Shown here: piece after piece, positions 46,472 to 59,625 of the stretch
Numbering within the stretch: position 1 is the stretch's first letter
Layout: each line of letters begins with the position of its first letter
Assembly (NCBI GenBank): GCA_907165135.1
Contig: OU015568.1
Span: 12,222,501 to 12,286,500 of the forward strand
Direction of reading: 5' to 3'
DNA: 64,000 nt
From: Oikopleura dioica
Lineage: Eukaryota > Chordata > Appendicularia > Copelata > Oikopleuridae
The notes under the pieces: generated by a model
Databases searched by the model: none
What the model was told of the DNA's origin: nothing
The model's input: only the letters and a program-made list of their open reading frames with translations
Program-made: the position numbers and the translations under genes

Positions 46472-47131
46472 TTTTTATTTTCGTTTCTCTCATTTTGAGG
46501 AAAACGATTTTTCTTTGAGATAGATCTAATCTAGAGAGTGGTACAATTTGACGAGATTGGATTTTGAAGCTTTATTTGTTACAAAATGAAAGCGCGGCCG
46601 TATCCTCATCGGTTTTCGGTCAGGTTTTCGTTGTTTTCTTTTTATATTTAACGAATGAAGGGCAGCAAAATGAAGGTGGTGACAGAGTAGTCAAAGTTTA
46701 TACTGTAACGGGGCGGCGGCTATATTGTGGGCGCCACCTGGTGCTTAAAGTTCACCACACATGATGCCTCTCTCTGACGTTTGTGTGTCGAGCGAAACTT
46801 GATTTTTACTTGAACTTGGTCTGAACGATAGTGGGCGCTCCTGTAATTATGATAATAGTAATAATGGAACGCGATGAACTGTCAAATGAGCGACCGCCTG
46901 TCGAGCGAGCGGCCTTCAATTTGTGTAATCTAAAGTTGAAGAGGAAAGTGGGGTAGGCGCCCACAGGGTTCCGCCGAACTGAAATGGGAAAAATAAAAAT
47001 GGGCAGTAGCAGCTTTAGCAGGCACCGCGACTAGGCGAGATTCAGTCAGTCACGGGATTTGGGCTTTCGGACACATGATCAGGTGAGACAATGTGCACAC
47101 AGAGGGTAAACATCGGCTAAGTAAAAATAAA
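46472..47131. other. intergenic region
   Basis: No coding exon is supported. It separates the end of the large receptor gene from the start of the multi-pass protein gene; both are on the minus strand. Confidence 0.5.
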
Positions 47132-50100
47132 CTATTTATTGTTCTTCGGTGGTGCTGCTGGTGGTGGGGCGTAGGTGTTCGATGAGGTTGACGCAGGCGG
47201 GGTCACCGAACGCCTATCGATGCCGGAATCGAATGAAGAGGTGTGATCTGAAACGAGTGGCACTATAGCTGGCGCACTTGAGCATGCCAAAGACCAATCA
47301 GCGGGTAGCAAAGCGTAGCCAACAGAATCATCAAGCCGCGAGCGTGATGACGATTCCGTCAACATTGACGATAACGATTTCGACGAAGCCCAATCTAGCA
47401 CACGAGCGTTGCATTTCTTACGTTTACTTACAATCCCGCGCGTAGCAAAAGCGAAAGCGAGGCGAGAGCAAAAAATCAAATTGAAGCGACTTACCATTTA
47501 TGCCGTTGCCCTCCGACAGCTCGGACGGGTGGCCGCCAACATCGCAGCGGCTTCCAATGTTGCCCGGAAAGTATTCGTGTCTATTTGTTCGCGAATTATG
47601 ATGGCGTATCGCAGCGTGGTGATGCTCGTCTTTACGGCAGCAGTGCCTCTTCAGGATCATCAAAGCGCATACGCAGGAAAGCAGCATCACTACGATCAGT
47701 ACGCCGACTTTGACTACTATGCTCGTCGGTAAAATGGGTGGGTCAGGTTTTGTGGGTGTAGGTTGAGTGTCAAATGTTTTTTCTACGGTAGAAGGCAGCA
47801 CTTGCAGTTTCTGGGTAACAGGCTTCTCAGCCCAGATGCAGGTGTCTTCTAATTTTCCTACGTTTTCGTAGTGTCTTCCAGCACTCCAGTTGCCTATGTA
47901 TTCTGTAAAGATCTGAATGTATAAATAAAGGTACCTTTCAGACCGCTCTCGCCAGCGAGGGCAGGTTCAAGACCCCGGAAGACATATCTTGATCTGTAAC
48001 AGTAGTGACAGCCGTTTCTGTCGTATCCATAATATGTGCTCTGTGATAATTGAGGCTAGAATATTCATTGAAATCAGATTCAAATATATGTTTAATTTAC
48101 CAATTGAAGCAATCCGTTTCCTTTGATCGATTTTTGTCTCGGTGACCAATTGATAAAAGTGTTGATGCATCCGATAAGAGAACCACCGCAATGCGTCGCA
48201 TAACCATCAATACCACCGAAGGATTTGATTTTCTGTGTGACAATACTTGGAAGTCCAATCGGGACCTCACGTCGACTGTTTTCTCGAGTTCCAATGTGAG
48301 TCCTTAGCTCCTCCAACTCATAATCGTCGGCACTATCTTCGAGTGCTCCGTAGAAACTGACTCCGTCAGTACCGAGCCTAGGAAGGACGAAGGTCGTTGT
48401 TGTGTACGACTCTTTGACTTCTTCGAAAGTTTCGATTTCTTCGCACGCATAGTTGTTCCGCATCGGAACGGTTTGAACTTCTAGCTCGCTCTCAATGCCA
48501 AACGCAAGTCGGCGCCCCGAAGAGACGTCGGCAATTGCCAACAAGTCCTGGCTCGGAACCGGCGACAAGACAACTTCTGGCGGCTCAATAGTTTTGACAT
48601 ATTCCATTATGGCATGTTCCTGGCGAATTCCAGCTCTGTCAGGCTCGATCAACACACGCAGACTTTCGGGCGAGTAGATGTCCTCTTCGCCAACGAAAGA
48701 TTGCGTTAGTGAAATCGTCACATCGCTGAACTTCGTCTTGCGACACGTTGCTATTCTCGGTGTGGGATCAACCTTTGAACTTATTGCGCACGTACGAATC
48801 TCGTACTCGATCTCATAAGCGCTAAAGTCGGCATTCTTCCTTGGAGTAAGAGCAACTCTTTCTCGGAATGTGAGTCCATCTTTGTCGGGTGATTCCGTAA
48901 AAGAATACAGACCAAGGTTCACCGTGAAAATTACCGGTCGCACAAGTGCCTGGAAATCGTTATGGAACAATGCTGTTCTTGGGATAGCTTTGATGCTGAA
49001 ACTGTGGACTTCTCGGCGCACTTCAGCCAGATAAGGAGGGATGAAGTAATTCTTCGCGTTAGGATTACTCTTCACAATTTTATCGTTTTCCTGGAGGAAG
49101 TATTTGTTCAGGAAAATTGATAGAATGACAGTTCCACCGACGCTTTCAAACGACACAATGTTAGCTTGAATCGGGACCAAGATTGTACAGCTGAAATCAT
49201 CACCATACAAAAAGCACGTGAGCTCTTTTTCTTGTGCATTCTTCAAATCAATGATCTTTCTACCGCTTTCTCGGCCTTCGTAATCCATCAAAATAAGCTG
49301 TTCTTTTTTGAAATATTTTCGATTGATGTTCCACTTTACTTCAAAATAGTCCCCAGGGTAATCGAGAACTCGAACTTTGACTTCGCTAAATTGAATTTCA
49401 TAAGATGTAATTGTAGCATCGGATTCAATTATTTCCTCAGCGTCTCTTCGCGGCTCCATTTCGTCTAAATAAGGTCCAAATCCATGCTCGTTGAACCCCC
49501 GAGGAAAGGGTTGGATGATTACTCCGCGAGGGATAGGGCCAGCGTAAGAATTTGTTCCTTCGGAAAGTTGAGATAGGAATCGGAGTTTGGGACAATGACG
49601 GCATTGCCCAAAGCGAGCATTTCGCGTGTTTAGATCATTCATCGTAAACACGACTTGAAAACGATTGATGTCAACTGAAGCTAAGTCTTTGATGTCTTGG
49701 GTCGAATATGCGAACTCTGTGCGATCTAAAGCATCACGAACGAGACTCGGTGGCTCAATAAAGTACTTTGGTCGATCTTCTGGCATTTGGATAACATGAG
49801 GCCAGTTGAGGCATTTTCGTTGACCTCGGCCGTCGATGACAGCGAGGAGCGAGCCACTCTCCGTTTGGAGCCTGTTGATCTCGTCGCGCTGCCATGCACA
49901 GACAGTGACTTTGTAAAAGTGACCAGGTATGAGATCGCGAATGATAAGCTGTTGATAACTGGGCGGATGGATGGGTATATCTTTGACAGTGACGACTGTT
50001 GTGTTGTATGGTGCGAGTTCATCGAGGCAGACCTTTTGGTCGAACGCATGGACAGAATAAATAGGTGTTGTTTGCGATGTATTGAATGAGGGCCACCATC

Positions 50101-53100
50101 TGCAGTCGATTGATTCCGAGTTGAGAACTGTACATTGTTTCATCTCAAAGACGCTGAATCTACCATCCGGGGTCTTGGGCAAATATAAATCTCGCGTAAA
50201 CGGATTGGGTTCTTCGTTGATGTCGATCCGTACACTAAAATAACTCGTTGAAAGTCTGATTATTGCGCCAAAATGGGATTTTCCATCCACTAATCATGTC
50301 TCAAAAATATTTTGAATTATCTGCGGTTAACGTTCGTTCATTATTTGGTAGATGCATACGATGGCATTCAGATTTTATATAACAATTAGGAATAACGTGA
50401 TGGCGCCATATTCTAAAGTTAACTTTACCTCTGAGAAATGCGATATTTGTTGTGAGGCGAGGCGTTGACCAACGAGACCTGATACTCACCCGAGTCGTCG
50501 ACATCGGGGAAGAGTATTTCAAGTCTAATGAAGGCATAACACTTTCCCTCTGGTTTGAGGCACGTCTTATCGTCAAGCTCGACAGTGTATTTTCTTCGTC
50601 CGCAGGCGAAAGAAGAAGGACTGCCGTCTTTGACGAACTCCACTTCTTTGAGTAGAGTTTTCTTGTACTCTACGAGCACATCTTCGTACTTCAGTTTCCA
50701 TTTCAATCCACCAGCGCGCATCCTCGAGGTAAGGATATTCTGCCTCACTGACCATGCTGGGGCCAGTTGCAGCTTGGCTACAAGGAGAACATTTGATTTC
50801 GAGTGGTTACTAATTCCATGTACTGAGATCTTCGATGAGTCTTTTTTAAGTTCGCGAATTGTTACTGTTTGTGGTGTAAATTTAACAGTCGTGTCAGAGT
50901 AAAACATAGACGCCGTTTTTGAACTCGTTCTGCGGTCTATCATTGACGTGCAAATTGAGGTATTTTAAACTTTCGATCGCTAGCTGAGAGGCCGGTAAGG
51001 CCTATCTCCGGAGGCAATGAGACCCCCTTTCATTTGTAGCGCGCACTAGAATGCTAAGTGCTAGTTACAGCCTCAACTTTAGAACACGGATTATTAACGA
51101 ACTGTGCCTGATGTCAAATGCTCGATTCGGTGGACATGATCATTGATTGGAATATTCTTTGTTGCTGTTGCAAGCTCGTTCTTCGCCCGGCAGCGGGTGT
51201 ATGGGAAAAGTCGCTGGTTTGGTGTTATTTGCCATCTGCAGACCATTCTGTTCCATTTCGTCCTTTCGCATTTCGGCTTCTGCAGCACGTCGTCTTAAAA
51301 ACTTCTGTTAGAGTAATGTTTTGATTTCTGTGGTTATTAGACTCGAGCAAGACCGTCAACGATATGATGATTGAATGGTGCGAAATCAAGGTTAATGGGT
51401 TTGCTTCCCGCTCTCCCGAGGGGCTCACCCTCTTCCGTGATAATCAACAACAGGGCGAGCGAAATGAATTTCTGACTGGGCAAGTGTAAAGCTACAGACG
51501 GAATATAATATATTTTAATGCGTTTTGAAAAATCTTATCAAGAATTCAGGCGAAACTAAAAAGGGATCGAACTTTGATTAATTGCCTTGTGGCGGGATGG
51601 ACTACAGGCTGTAGTATCTCATGATCGGCTCAATAACACGTGACAGGTGAAGCGCTTGACCTCCCTAGGGCGACAAAGGCCTCGAATGGTCAATGGTAAG
51701 ATTTAATGCGCATTTAGATATCACACTAATTCGTGGATGATCCGCAGCAGGGAGCTACTCTGCGCTCGAGGAAAAACGCGTTGGAGTAGGGGCAATGTCG
51801 ACTCAGCCGTTACACGCGACAAATAAAAATCGACGTCCTGCATGAGCACTTGGACGGGAGCGGAAGCGGCACACGTCGGCTGATCTCATCAGATGAGCCA
51901 CTTTATTGGACCGACCCGCGGTGAGGTGGCTCAAGTTCACGGGTCGGCCCATTGACATATCTACGGACCAGGCCACGTAGCACCACACGGTCCATAGCCC
52001 AGTCCTATAGCCTACTGGCACTGCACCCGCAGGCACCACACCCGCAACAGAGCCCCCCGAAAGTCTTAATGCCGGTTCAACAACTAACATCGCCGCCGCA
52101 TACGCCACTAGAATTTCATGAAATTTTCAAAATGATCTGCCCGAAGACCGGCTGAATCACACAAATCGGCCTCGGCATTTCAAGATCAATTTGGAGACAT
52201 GGACCGGCGTTATATTGCCTTTAGGATTTGATTGTCGTTGACATTCTTACTCGTGGTCACGTCATCGCCACTGCGGGTTATAAACTATTTTAATTTGCCA
52301 CATTGGATCAGAATCATCAACAAAGAAAACGTGTATGAACTTGGGTTAATAAATTATCGGCTAATGAAATTACTCGCATGTTCAATATCCGCTCACGTGA
52401 GAAATAAACTCAGACGAGAAGAGTTAGTACCGAAGGATATAAACTGCAACTATCCGAAAGATACAGTCTCGTTCTTTTTGTTGATTAATTAGAGTGGATT
52501 TGCGACAATCCAAGCATCAAGAAACGGTTGTTATAATCCAATTTGCTCGAAATTGGAAATATTTTTAAATAATTACCTGAATTAGGATGGTGAAGCTCCA
52601 AGATGGGGATCGGGTATCCAGAAGCCTCGCAGTGGAAAATATCCGCATCAGAGTATCCCGATATTATCACTGGTGGTGCTAAAAATAGAGTTGTTAGTTA
52701 GACTTTATGTTATCGATTTTAAACAACTGTAGCCACTAAGTGGGATGAACTCAGAGGCGATGCAGAACTGTCACTGGCGCGAGCGCTTTCTTTGTGTAAG
52801 AGAAATTAAAAATCGATAATACCGTATTGCCACGTAGCCACAAAAGATACAACGGTATAAAAGTCAACTCAAGCTACCTTCATCTTTACATATATTTTAT
52901 CCGAAAATGACTGTTTGTATCGAGTAAGCGATGTAGTTAGGACAAACGCTCATCACTGGACCACATTGGCCAGCGCTCCCCGACGTCCGGGCTACGGAAA
53001 TGAGTTTTCCGCGGAAAATCGCCCAGAACATAAAAAGGCAAAAGTTCATCATCAGAGTTGACAGTTGAGGCAGATAAGTCAATTACCTTTAGGCAGCTCT

Positions 53101-54715
53101 GTGAAGAGCGCGTCCCCCTGTTCGTGATAAGAAAGAGCGGGTGCAGGTGGCTCGAGTGGAAATAGTACGTCCAGCTTCTTCCCGGTGATGATTTCGGCCG
53201 TGTCGATGATTTGGATGTCTTTGTCCTCGCTCGAGAAGGTCGTGTTGAACAATGTTGGCGTGACAGAAGAACTAATAATTTGTCGCTTTAAAATTTCATT
53301 AAAAATTCTTGACTCACGAATAGTAAAAGAAGCCGCCTGCCTTGCAATCAGACGGAAATTGCTCACAAGGTTTCTGTAAAAACATTGTGAGTCGACAGTT
53401 CTGGGGTAAAAGATCGTCGGAGAATGAAAGGAAGCGGACGGAATTGCGGTCGTGTGCTGGGCGAGTCGGTACTCGGTAGTTGAACTTTCGCGTGAATCTA
53501 TTCCCTGCGCAGGAGTCGGGATCTGCGTCCAGAACTAGCTGTAGATCAAATGCTGGTATGATGTTATCAACGCGTGGCCTCGCCACGTCAGCTGAAAATT
53601 ATCGTTAATTTAGAGTCTGTTAAATCGTATTTAAATATGCATCTCTGAAAACACCTCCAAAGGGCGAAATATTCCGTTCAAGAAAAGACTTTTGAACTTT
53701 TTAAATAATTGTAATTGATTCAGTCGTGAATGAAAAAGATACGAATACGAAAAATAATGGTCTGTCTGAGAGTAACCGTGGCGGTGAAATTCAATCCCCG
53801 CAAAGCGCGACCCTATTCATAATCGTATTTTGGCTCTCATGATCAGCCTCCTCAAGTCGAGCTGATAAAATTAATGTCCCAGGGGATGTAGGAGAGAACA
53901 CGGGGGGACTCACGAATTTTCAATTAATTTTGTGATCTACATGCCCTGTGAGGAGCCGACCAATAATTCATTTTCGAGTGTATCTGTTTCATTTTGCCGG
54001 AGTCGCTCTTTCGTAAAATACATGTGTACCTTTGATGAGGATAGTGACAAGCTCGGGCCTGCCACTGTCGCGAGTGAAGAATCGACTGACTTGATTTATT
54101 TGGACTGGGCTGAAAGTATAGAACGTAATTTGCATGCGAATTACTTTTGCGTCCTTACCTAAATGGTACAGTAGCGATAAGATGACTTTCAGCACTCTGA
54201 CAGTCAGATATACTATCGCCAGATTTTGGTCCTTTACAACAGGACCATTGAAGGGCTTCGCGGTAAGTAGGATTTTGGATTTTAAACGCGGCTGATTTCT
54301 ATAATCATTTTATTAAAGGATTTCAAGGCCCCTTGTTTCGAGCTCTTAAAATTCCTTGCTCGGCAATTATGCGTCATTTTCGATCACACAATTAGAAAAT
54401 ACTATCGTGTTTTTCGGCGACTTACTTTATCTACAGTTAGCCGGGAAGTTTGTTTTTGATAATATTTGAAAAGAGAATCTTCTTCTTCAGAATTGCGACC
54501 AATAGGCTTAATTAAAAAATTGCTAGAATAAGTGCTCGCCCGTTGAGAAAAATACCTTGACAAGATCGCAGGGGCCTCTGTACATGAAGCTTGCACGCGA
54601 TTCATCTCCATCCAGGAGAATTGTATCGCCTCTACCGACTGAAAGCTTGTTAGCAAAAGTCGAGACGAAGGAAAGTGTTCTTACTTTTCAGAAGAATAAA
54701 AAGGAAGGGGAGCAT
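47132..54715 (-). CDS. type I membrane receptor with Ig-like and fibronectin-like ectodomain
   Basis: Fourteen exons give 1,529 residues with every phase consistent: 54685-54715, 54556-54638, 54426-54506, 54159-54298, 54030-54109, 53318-53591, 53087-53271, 52577-52678, 51099-51293, 50429-50936, 48101-50234, 47935-48040, 47495-47902, 47132-47394. It starts MLPFLFILLK, a short signal sequence. Ig-like parts: residues about 11-95 (SRLTVD, LQWSCC), about 295-385 (IFHCEASGYP; YTRCRAKNE) and up to about 550 (DVDDSGEYQVSLVN). At about 595-606 is C-x9-C-R-W, like the first fibronectin-type domain of class I cytokine receptors; no WSXWS is visible. A long strand-rich region follows. The membrane helix is about 1368-1390 (VGVLIVVMLLSCVCALMIL). 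The 139-residue tail has no kinase, only isolated tyrosines (GYALL, HEYFP). Ligand unknown. Confidence 0.7.
47135..47140 (-). promoter_or_regulatory. poly(A) signal inside the last codons of the receptor gene
   Basis: The final Asn and Lys codons, AAT and AAA, themselves form AATAAA directly before the TAG stop. If this hexamer is used, the 3' untranslated region is only about 10-25 nt. Confidence 0.45.
51294..52576 (-). other. 1.28-kb receptor intron with a GC-rich block
   Basis: The largest intron of the receptor gene. Positions about 51780-52190 are clearly GC-richer than the flanks and are open on both strands (minus frame 51803-52108, plus frame 51952-52155), with proline-rich or alanine/valine-rich translations. 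No transposon domain or terminal repeat was seen. It may be a decayed insertion or a regulatory element. Confidence 0.35.
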
Positions 54716-57700
54716 ATTACTGTGGTTGCGATGAATTCATTCGGAATTATGAGTAAGTTGAGTCTGAGTTTGGGGATTTTCGGGAGCGGCATTTCGGATA
54801 ATTGAATAAATTATTTTGTTTACGCCTGTTCTAAACAAAGCAGTGCTCTCCTCGCTGAGCCGATGTCACTGGTGACATTCGTAAGTAGCTCAGCGCCCGT
54901 CCTCATCCCTCTTTAACAGTCCAAATTTCACCAGGTATACTTGCCAGCCAAGTAAGTAGATACCGAGGGCAAAAAAGGACGTCCCGCCGGGTCTCACAAA
55001 GCGTCGAGTAAAATGCTCCGCGGATACATTTTAGTTGACCCTTTTGAGATAATAGATAGATTAAATACGCCGGCGAGGCTTAGCTCCAATTATTGTACAG
55101 AAAAAAAAACGAAAAACGCTGATACCGGCATAATGACTAAATTATGAGTTGCGTCTTATTCTAGTCAACCCACTTGCTTGTGCCGCGTGTATGAATAAAG
55201 AATATCAAAGGAGAATTTCTCCTAGACGACGATGAAAACATAAATATTCTGAAGCCAAGGTCTGACCATATTTTACGATGATTTTATGAAGTTTGGAAGT
55301 GATTAAAGAATAAATTTGATAGAAAGCTTATTTTGGCGCTCGAAAAAACATGGTTTTCTGGGAGAAAATTTCTACTGAAAAATTGGCGAGGCTATTTTTA
55401 TAAAATTTCGCTGATGAAGGCCGATATGACATCTGCGAGAATGATATTTAAACTGCTAGCGGCAAGATGTCTGTTGACCCAATAGTTCAATATTTTTATG
55501 AGCAGAGTAACGTTTGCCCTCGACCTTCCACAGCGAAACGAGCGAAAATGCCCCCGCCGAGTCTGTATTTGGCCAGGTAAATATGTTCTAATCATTGACG
55601 CTAAAATTGGCACGTTTATTTGACGAAAATGAATTAAAAAGATTACGCCTCTCAAACAGCAGAACACAAACACACACAAGGCCTGATTTTTGTGCTGATC
55701 CATGCACGAGTAATAGCATTTCTAGCGTCTGGCGGTGCGAAGAACCGCTATCAAAGCAAAAAAAAAAGGCAAGAAGATTTAAGCGCCGACGGGAAAGGCA
55801 TGGCGCGTCTGGTCCCGTCTGTGAAGGAAAGAAAAACGAAAGCGCGGCGCTGATTTTCCACTCTGCTTCCAACTCGTTTGTTATCAGCACTTGAACCGTG
55901 CCTGTAAAATGTACATAACATTAGCGAGTAAATTGTAAAAATCGATCGAGAAGAAAAAACGAAAGGGTTTTTTTTTCTCTTTCTGGACGCGATCGATCTT
56001 CGCGATCATGGCCGCTGCACCGGCAACGTGCAGTGTAAATACTGTATTTATCTTATCTCCACATTCAATTCGAGTGTGGATGAGAAATCCCCCGTGCCTT
56101 GGAACTGATGGAGTACTTCGTAAAGGGAACTTTTTCTGGGCGTTCGGTGATGCGTGGTTTACTCCACACGGAGCTATTTTTGGGATTTATTCACTCTCCG
56201 CTTGCTTAGATTTAATTAAACACGAGTGTTACTCAAGCATCCATCCCAAAATTATCCAGAACAGATGCTCCGACGAACAAATATACACATTTTGTCCCCT
56301 TTGTCCCGCGGTTTTTATGAGTATCGTAATCATAAACTTCAGAAAGTCAGAAACTTGAAGTAGATTTATTGCTGGATTCTAACATTACCGGGCGAAGGTT
56401 GAGGCCGTTATTTATTATTGTCACAGGTCTAAAGTACAGTCTTGTGCACTGCCCCGTGCACTGTAAAACGTGTGTAAACTCGCAGGAGGTAATAAACCCG
56501 TTCCTTGTGCATGGCAATCTGCCGCTTCTCTGAGCGTCGACGAAGATCTCTCTCTTTCTCTTGTCGTCGTCTCGATTACCGATTTCTAAAACAAAACATT
56601 TTCAGCCTTGTTTTAACGCACACGCCCGCCATTAGTATTTTCAAAGCTGGGCCAGAACTGGAGACAGAAAACAACAGCAACAGCAGATATCTACTGCTTC
56701 TGCTGTCGAGCCTTCTGTTGATGTTTAGATCTGTTTCTTTCACACAGACGATCTCTCTCTGACTCTCTTTCTTTCTCGTGGTTTTTTCGATTTTCCTTTT
56801 TCAATATTTTTCTTTGGTAGCAGTCTCTTTTGGTTCGTGAACCGGCGAGCCAAGCGCGCCATCGTTGAAAGCCAGGTTCGCTTAAAAAGCAGCACGTCCG
56901 CGCGCGCTTCGCCCCGCGCCTTCGATCTCGCTTTTGGTTCGAAAGTGCGGGCCGAATGTTCCCGTGCGGGCCACTGCGGACCACGGCGACTTCGGTGCGG
57001 GTCGGGTCCGCTGGCGGCGCGGGCGAGGCAACGCGCCATAAGGACATTGAACCGGGAGGCTCGCTTTGGAAGTCACTCTCAAAGGCGCGGTTAAGAAGCG
57101 AGAAGAGCTTCGAGGCGTAGGCGGACGGGAGCAGTCGGGCGATGACGGGAGAGACTGCGCCGTTGCACGCGCCGAGGAGCTCACGTCCGCGCTGGAGATG
57201 ATCCTCGGCGACCAATCGCGCCTGAGCAGGGGCGGCACTTGATCTTCTGAAACTTCAAGTGCAACGCTCTGAGCACACGCCAGACCTTACCTATTCAACC
57301 ATTTACCAGGCTAGTAGATGAACATTATCGATGGCTCACATAAGAGCGAGCCCACCACACCAGATTTGGACCCATGCTCAAGTTCACGGCTCTTGGGGTC
57401 GTCCAGATTTCACAACGACGGTTGTTGAATTATCCTCACGTGTGCCTCGACCTCCAGAACAATTAAGACCTGTGTTTTCACCCCGAGCGGACGGAAAGTT
57501 TTTCTTTCGAGGGTTAGTTGGGGTTCATTATTTCGACACTAGTAAATAATCTGACTTCCTTATTTTGAATACAAATAGCTTATGCAAAATAATTTGTTCT
57601 TGTGGGTTTAACCCGGAATATCAAAATAAACAGATAAGAAATTGTAAATTCTAGGTAAAAATCTCAATCTCTTATCAGAAGAATTGCAGGAAAATTCGAC

Positions 57701-58675
57701 ATTTACCTTATTTTTTGACGCTACTGTAATTAAACTCGCTTCAATCAATTTGAAAGTATCTTTCTTTTCAAATCAATTATGAGCTGCTGAAGGGGTCGGC
57801 GGTTGTTTTTGATCTCTAAATTTCAACACAATTTCGAATTCAAGACTTTCGATTTCTTCACCAATCCGCAATAGAACTGGTGTGGTATGTGTTGATTTAC
57901 ATTGATGAACTCCTGAAAACGCCGGTACTAACGCGCGGATACGCCTGGTGCGCTGAATAATTTGATCGAAATCCTCATTGAATTAAGAATAAATCGACGT
58001 TTCTTTCAATAGCTACGGTTTCTCTTGAGAATAAGACGCAAATTCAAAGTTCAAAAAAACGTGTTTTCTCATTTCGTCTATTTTTTAATAAATGTATTTT
58101 TTGTGTTTCCGCCGGAAATATGTATATTTTAAGAAACAGTCTGATTACTGTATTTATCTACCCGAAAATTGTTGAAATATTTCTTCAAAGAAGAGGCTAA
58201 ATTTCATGCACAACGGCAATTGTTTAATATGCCATCAAGGTAGGGTAGTTAAACGAAGGAAATAGACTAAAGCTGACTTTATGTATAGGTTTAAGGTAAT
58301 TCTGATGGAGACCTTTCAAGAGGCTCCTTATCGGCGGGAGCGCAACTCAGCAATCGAGCGCGGAGCTGACGTGGATACGACTTGAGGAGACTTTCCCGGA
58401 TCCAATTTTAGAAAAAATATATTACTGATTTATTTCTAATAACTTTTGATTGACGCGCTGGCTAAATTAACTAGTGCATATTTATAATAAGAAATCAATG
58501 AAGATGGATCTTGGATCCTCGTCGACCTTCTTTTTTGCCGGCACAGACGCGAGCTGTGGTCAGCTTCTTCTTCAGACTTAATTAGTTGAAATAAAAAATT
58601 ATTTGCCCTTGCGAGGAGCCAGCGGTTTCGGGGAGCGCACCTTCTCGATAAGCCACCTCGTAAATCATTAATTTA
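54716..58675. other. 4-kb region without a recognisable gene
   Basis: This region lies upstream of the receptor gene. Open frames such as plus 56008-56358 and plus 57331-57549 lack domains and splice context. A GC-rich block at about 56820-57250 is open in three minus-strand frames and one plus-strand frame, so frame openness there is uninformative. Pyrimidine-rich runs and a short inverted pair (cagcaga / tctgctg) lie at about 56680-56710. It may hold promoters for divergent transcription. Confidence 0.4.
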
Positions 58676-58872
58676 TTAGTAATGAACTTCGACAAGAGTC
58701 AGCAGAATTCGCCTTTGACCTGGCGCGCTGATAATCGCTGAAATTTCACTCTTCAAAGGAAATTCAACGAAGGCGGAACTTCCTCGCCGGATGCGCGTAG
58801 TCAACTGTTCATCTCTGGCTTCCGTTACGAGCCGTTTTGAAGTCTGGCCGTCCTTTTTTGTTGACAAAGTAG
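58676..58872 (-). CDS. possible terminal exon of an unrecognised gene
   Basis: After a TATTTAG acceptor, the minus strand is open for 65 codons to a TAA directly followed by an AATAAA. The translation has TKKDGQTSKRLVTEA, RRGSSAFVEFPLKSEISA and PGQRRILLTLVEVHY, a plausible basic to beta-rich protein end. Upstream minus-strand fragments near 58900-59050 look coding-like but could not be joined. The plus strand here also has fair-looking frames, so strand is not certain. Confidence 0.28.
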
Positions 58873-59625
58873 CTAAATAATTTAGACGGTCGTTTTTACA
58901 TTCTCAGAAGCTACAATCGACAGGCAGTCTGCTTCCGTGACCGCAATTATTCTGATATTATTCCGTCACATTTCAGCGGGTTCAATCGTCTTCCTGTCCA
59001 GGTTGAGTTCAGCGGGCGTCTGTTAATCGCGAAATTTATTGAAGCCTATAAACACGTTACGTGTTCGCCTTCTCATTTTCAAGGTTCAATATTGAAGAAG
59101 AAAAGGGAAAATTTCACCTTCATCGTAATTGCTTCATTTATCAATGGAATAGTGTATAATCAAAATGGAACTCTTAGTAGCATTTGAAAATTCCCGCATG
59201 AGCCATTTATTTCCTGTAAAACCGGGGCTCTTTGAAGCACGAGTGTCTAAAACACACCTCGTTTATTCTGAGAACTCACAGATTCGCCAAGTTCAAGAGC
59301 CAGAAATCCTTGAGACAAAGCTCTTCTCTTTGCTGAGAGGCTTTTGTTTTCGCAGACTCTCTCATTGTGAAGTAGTGAGTTTACCAGTCTACGAAGGAAC
59401 TTACTGACCCCAGTCGGTATGGTATAATTTTTGGTTGGAACAATAAAACCTCAAGCTGGTCTAGCTCGACCGCGCTAGAGTTTAAGCCTATTGTTGACTG
59501 CAGTTGCTCGTTTTTGACAATGAAACTTAGTGATGATGCTTTCATTGCGCATCAGCACTAATTCGAAGGTATAAAAAATCACTTTATTCAGCGAGTATGG
59601 ATATAACAGCTTGCAAAGGATACAC
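58873..59625. other. region downstream of PACRG
   Basis: A plus-strand 80-codon ORF at ATG 59165 lacks supporting features. The AATAAA for PACRG is on the minus strand near 59582. Nothing else can be supported. Confidence 0.4.

Noticed and set aside
53932-54805. Plus-strand frames that look like Ig domains (53932-54162 and 54557-54805)
   Set aside because: The minus strand gives a signal sequence and five short exons here with strong splice sites and matching phases leading into the receptor. The plus-strand frames have no start, poor donors and cannot be joined.
56691-57215. 174-codon minus-strand ORF
   Set aside because: The GC-rich block is open in several frames at once, so an open frame has little weight; there is no domain and the start is not an ATG.
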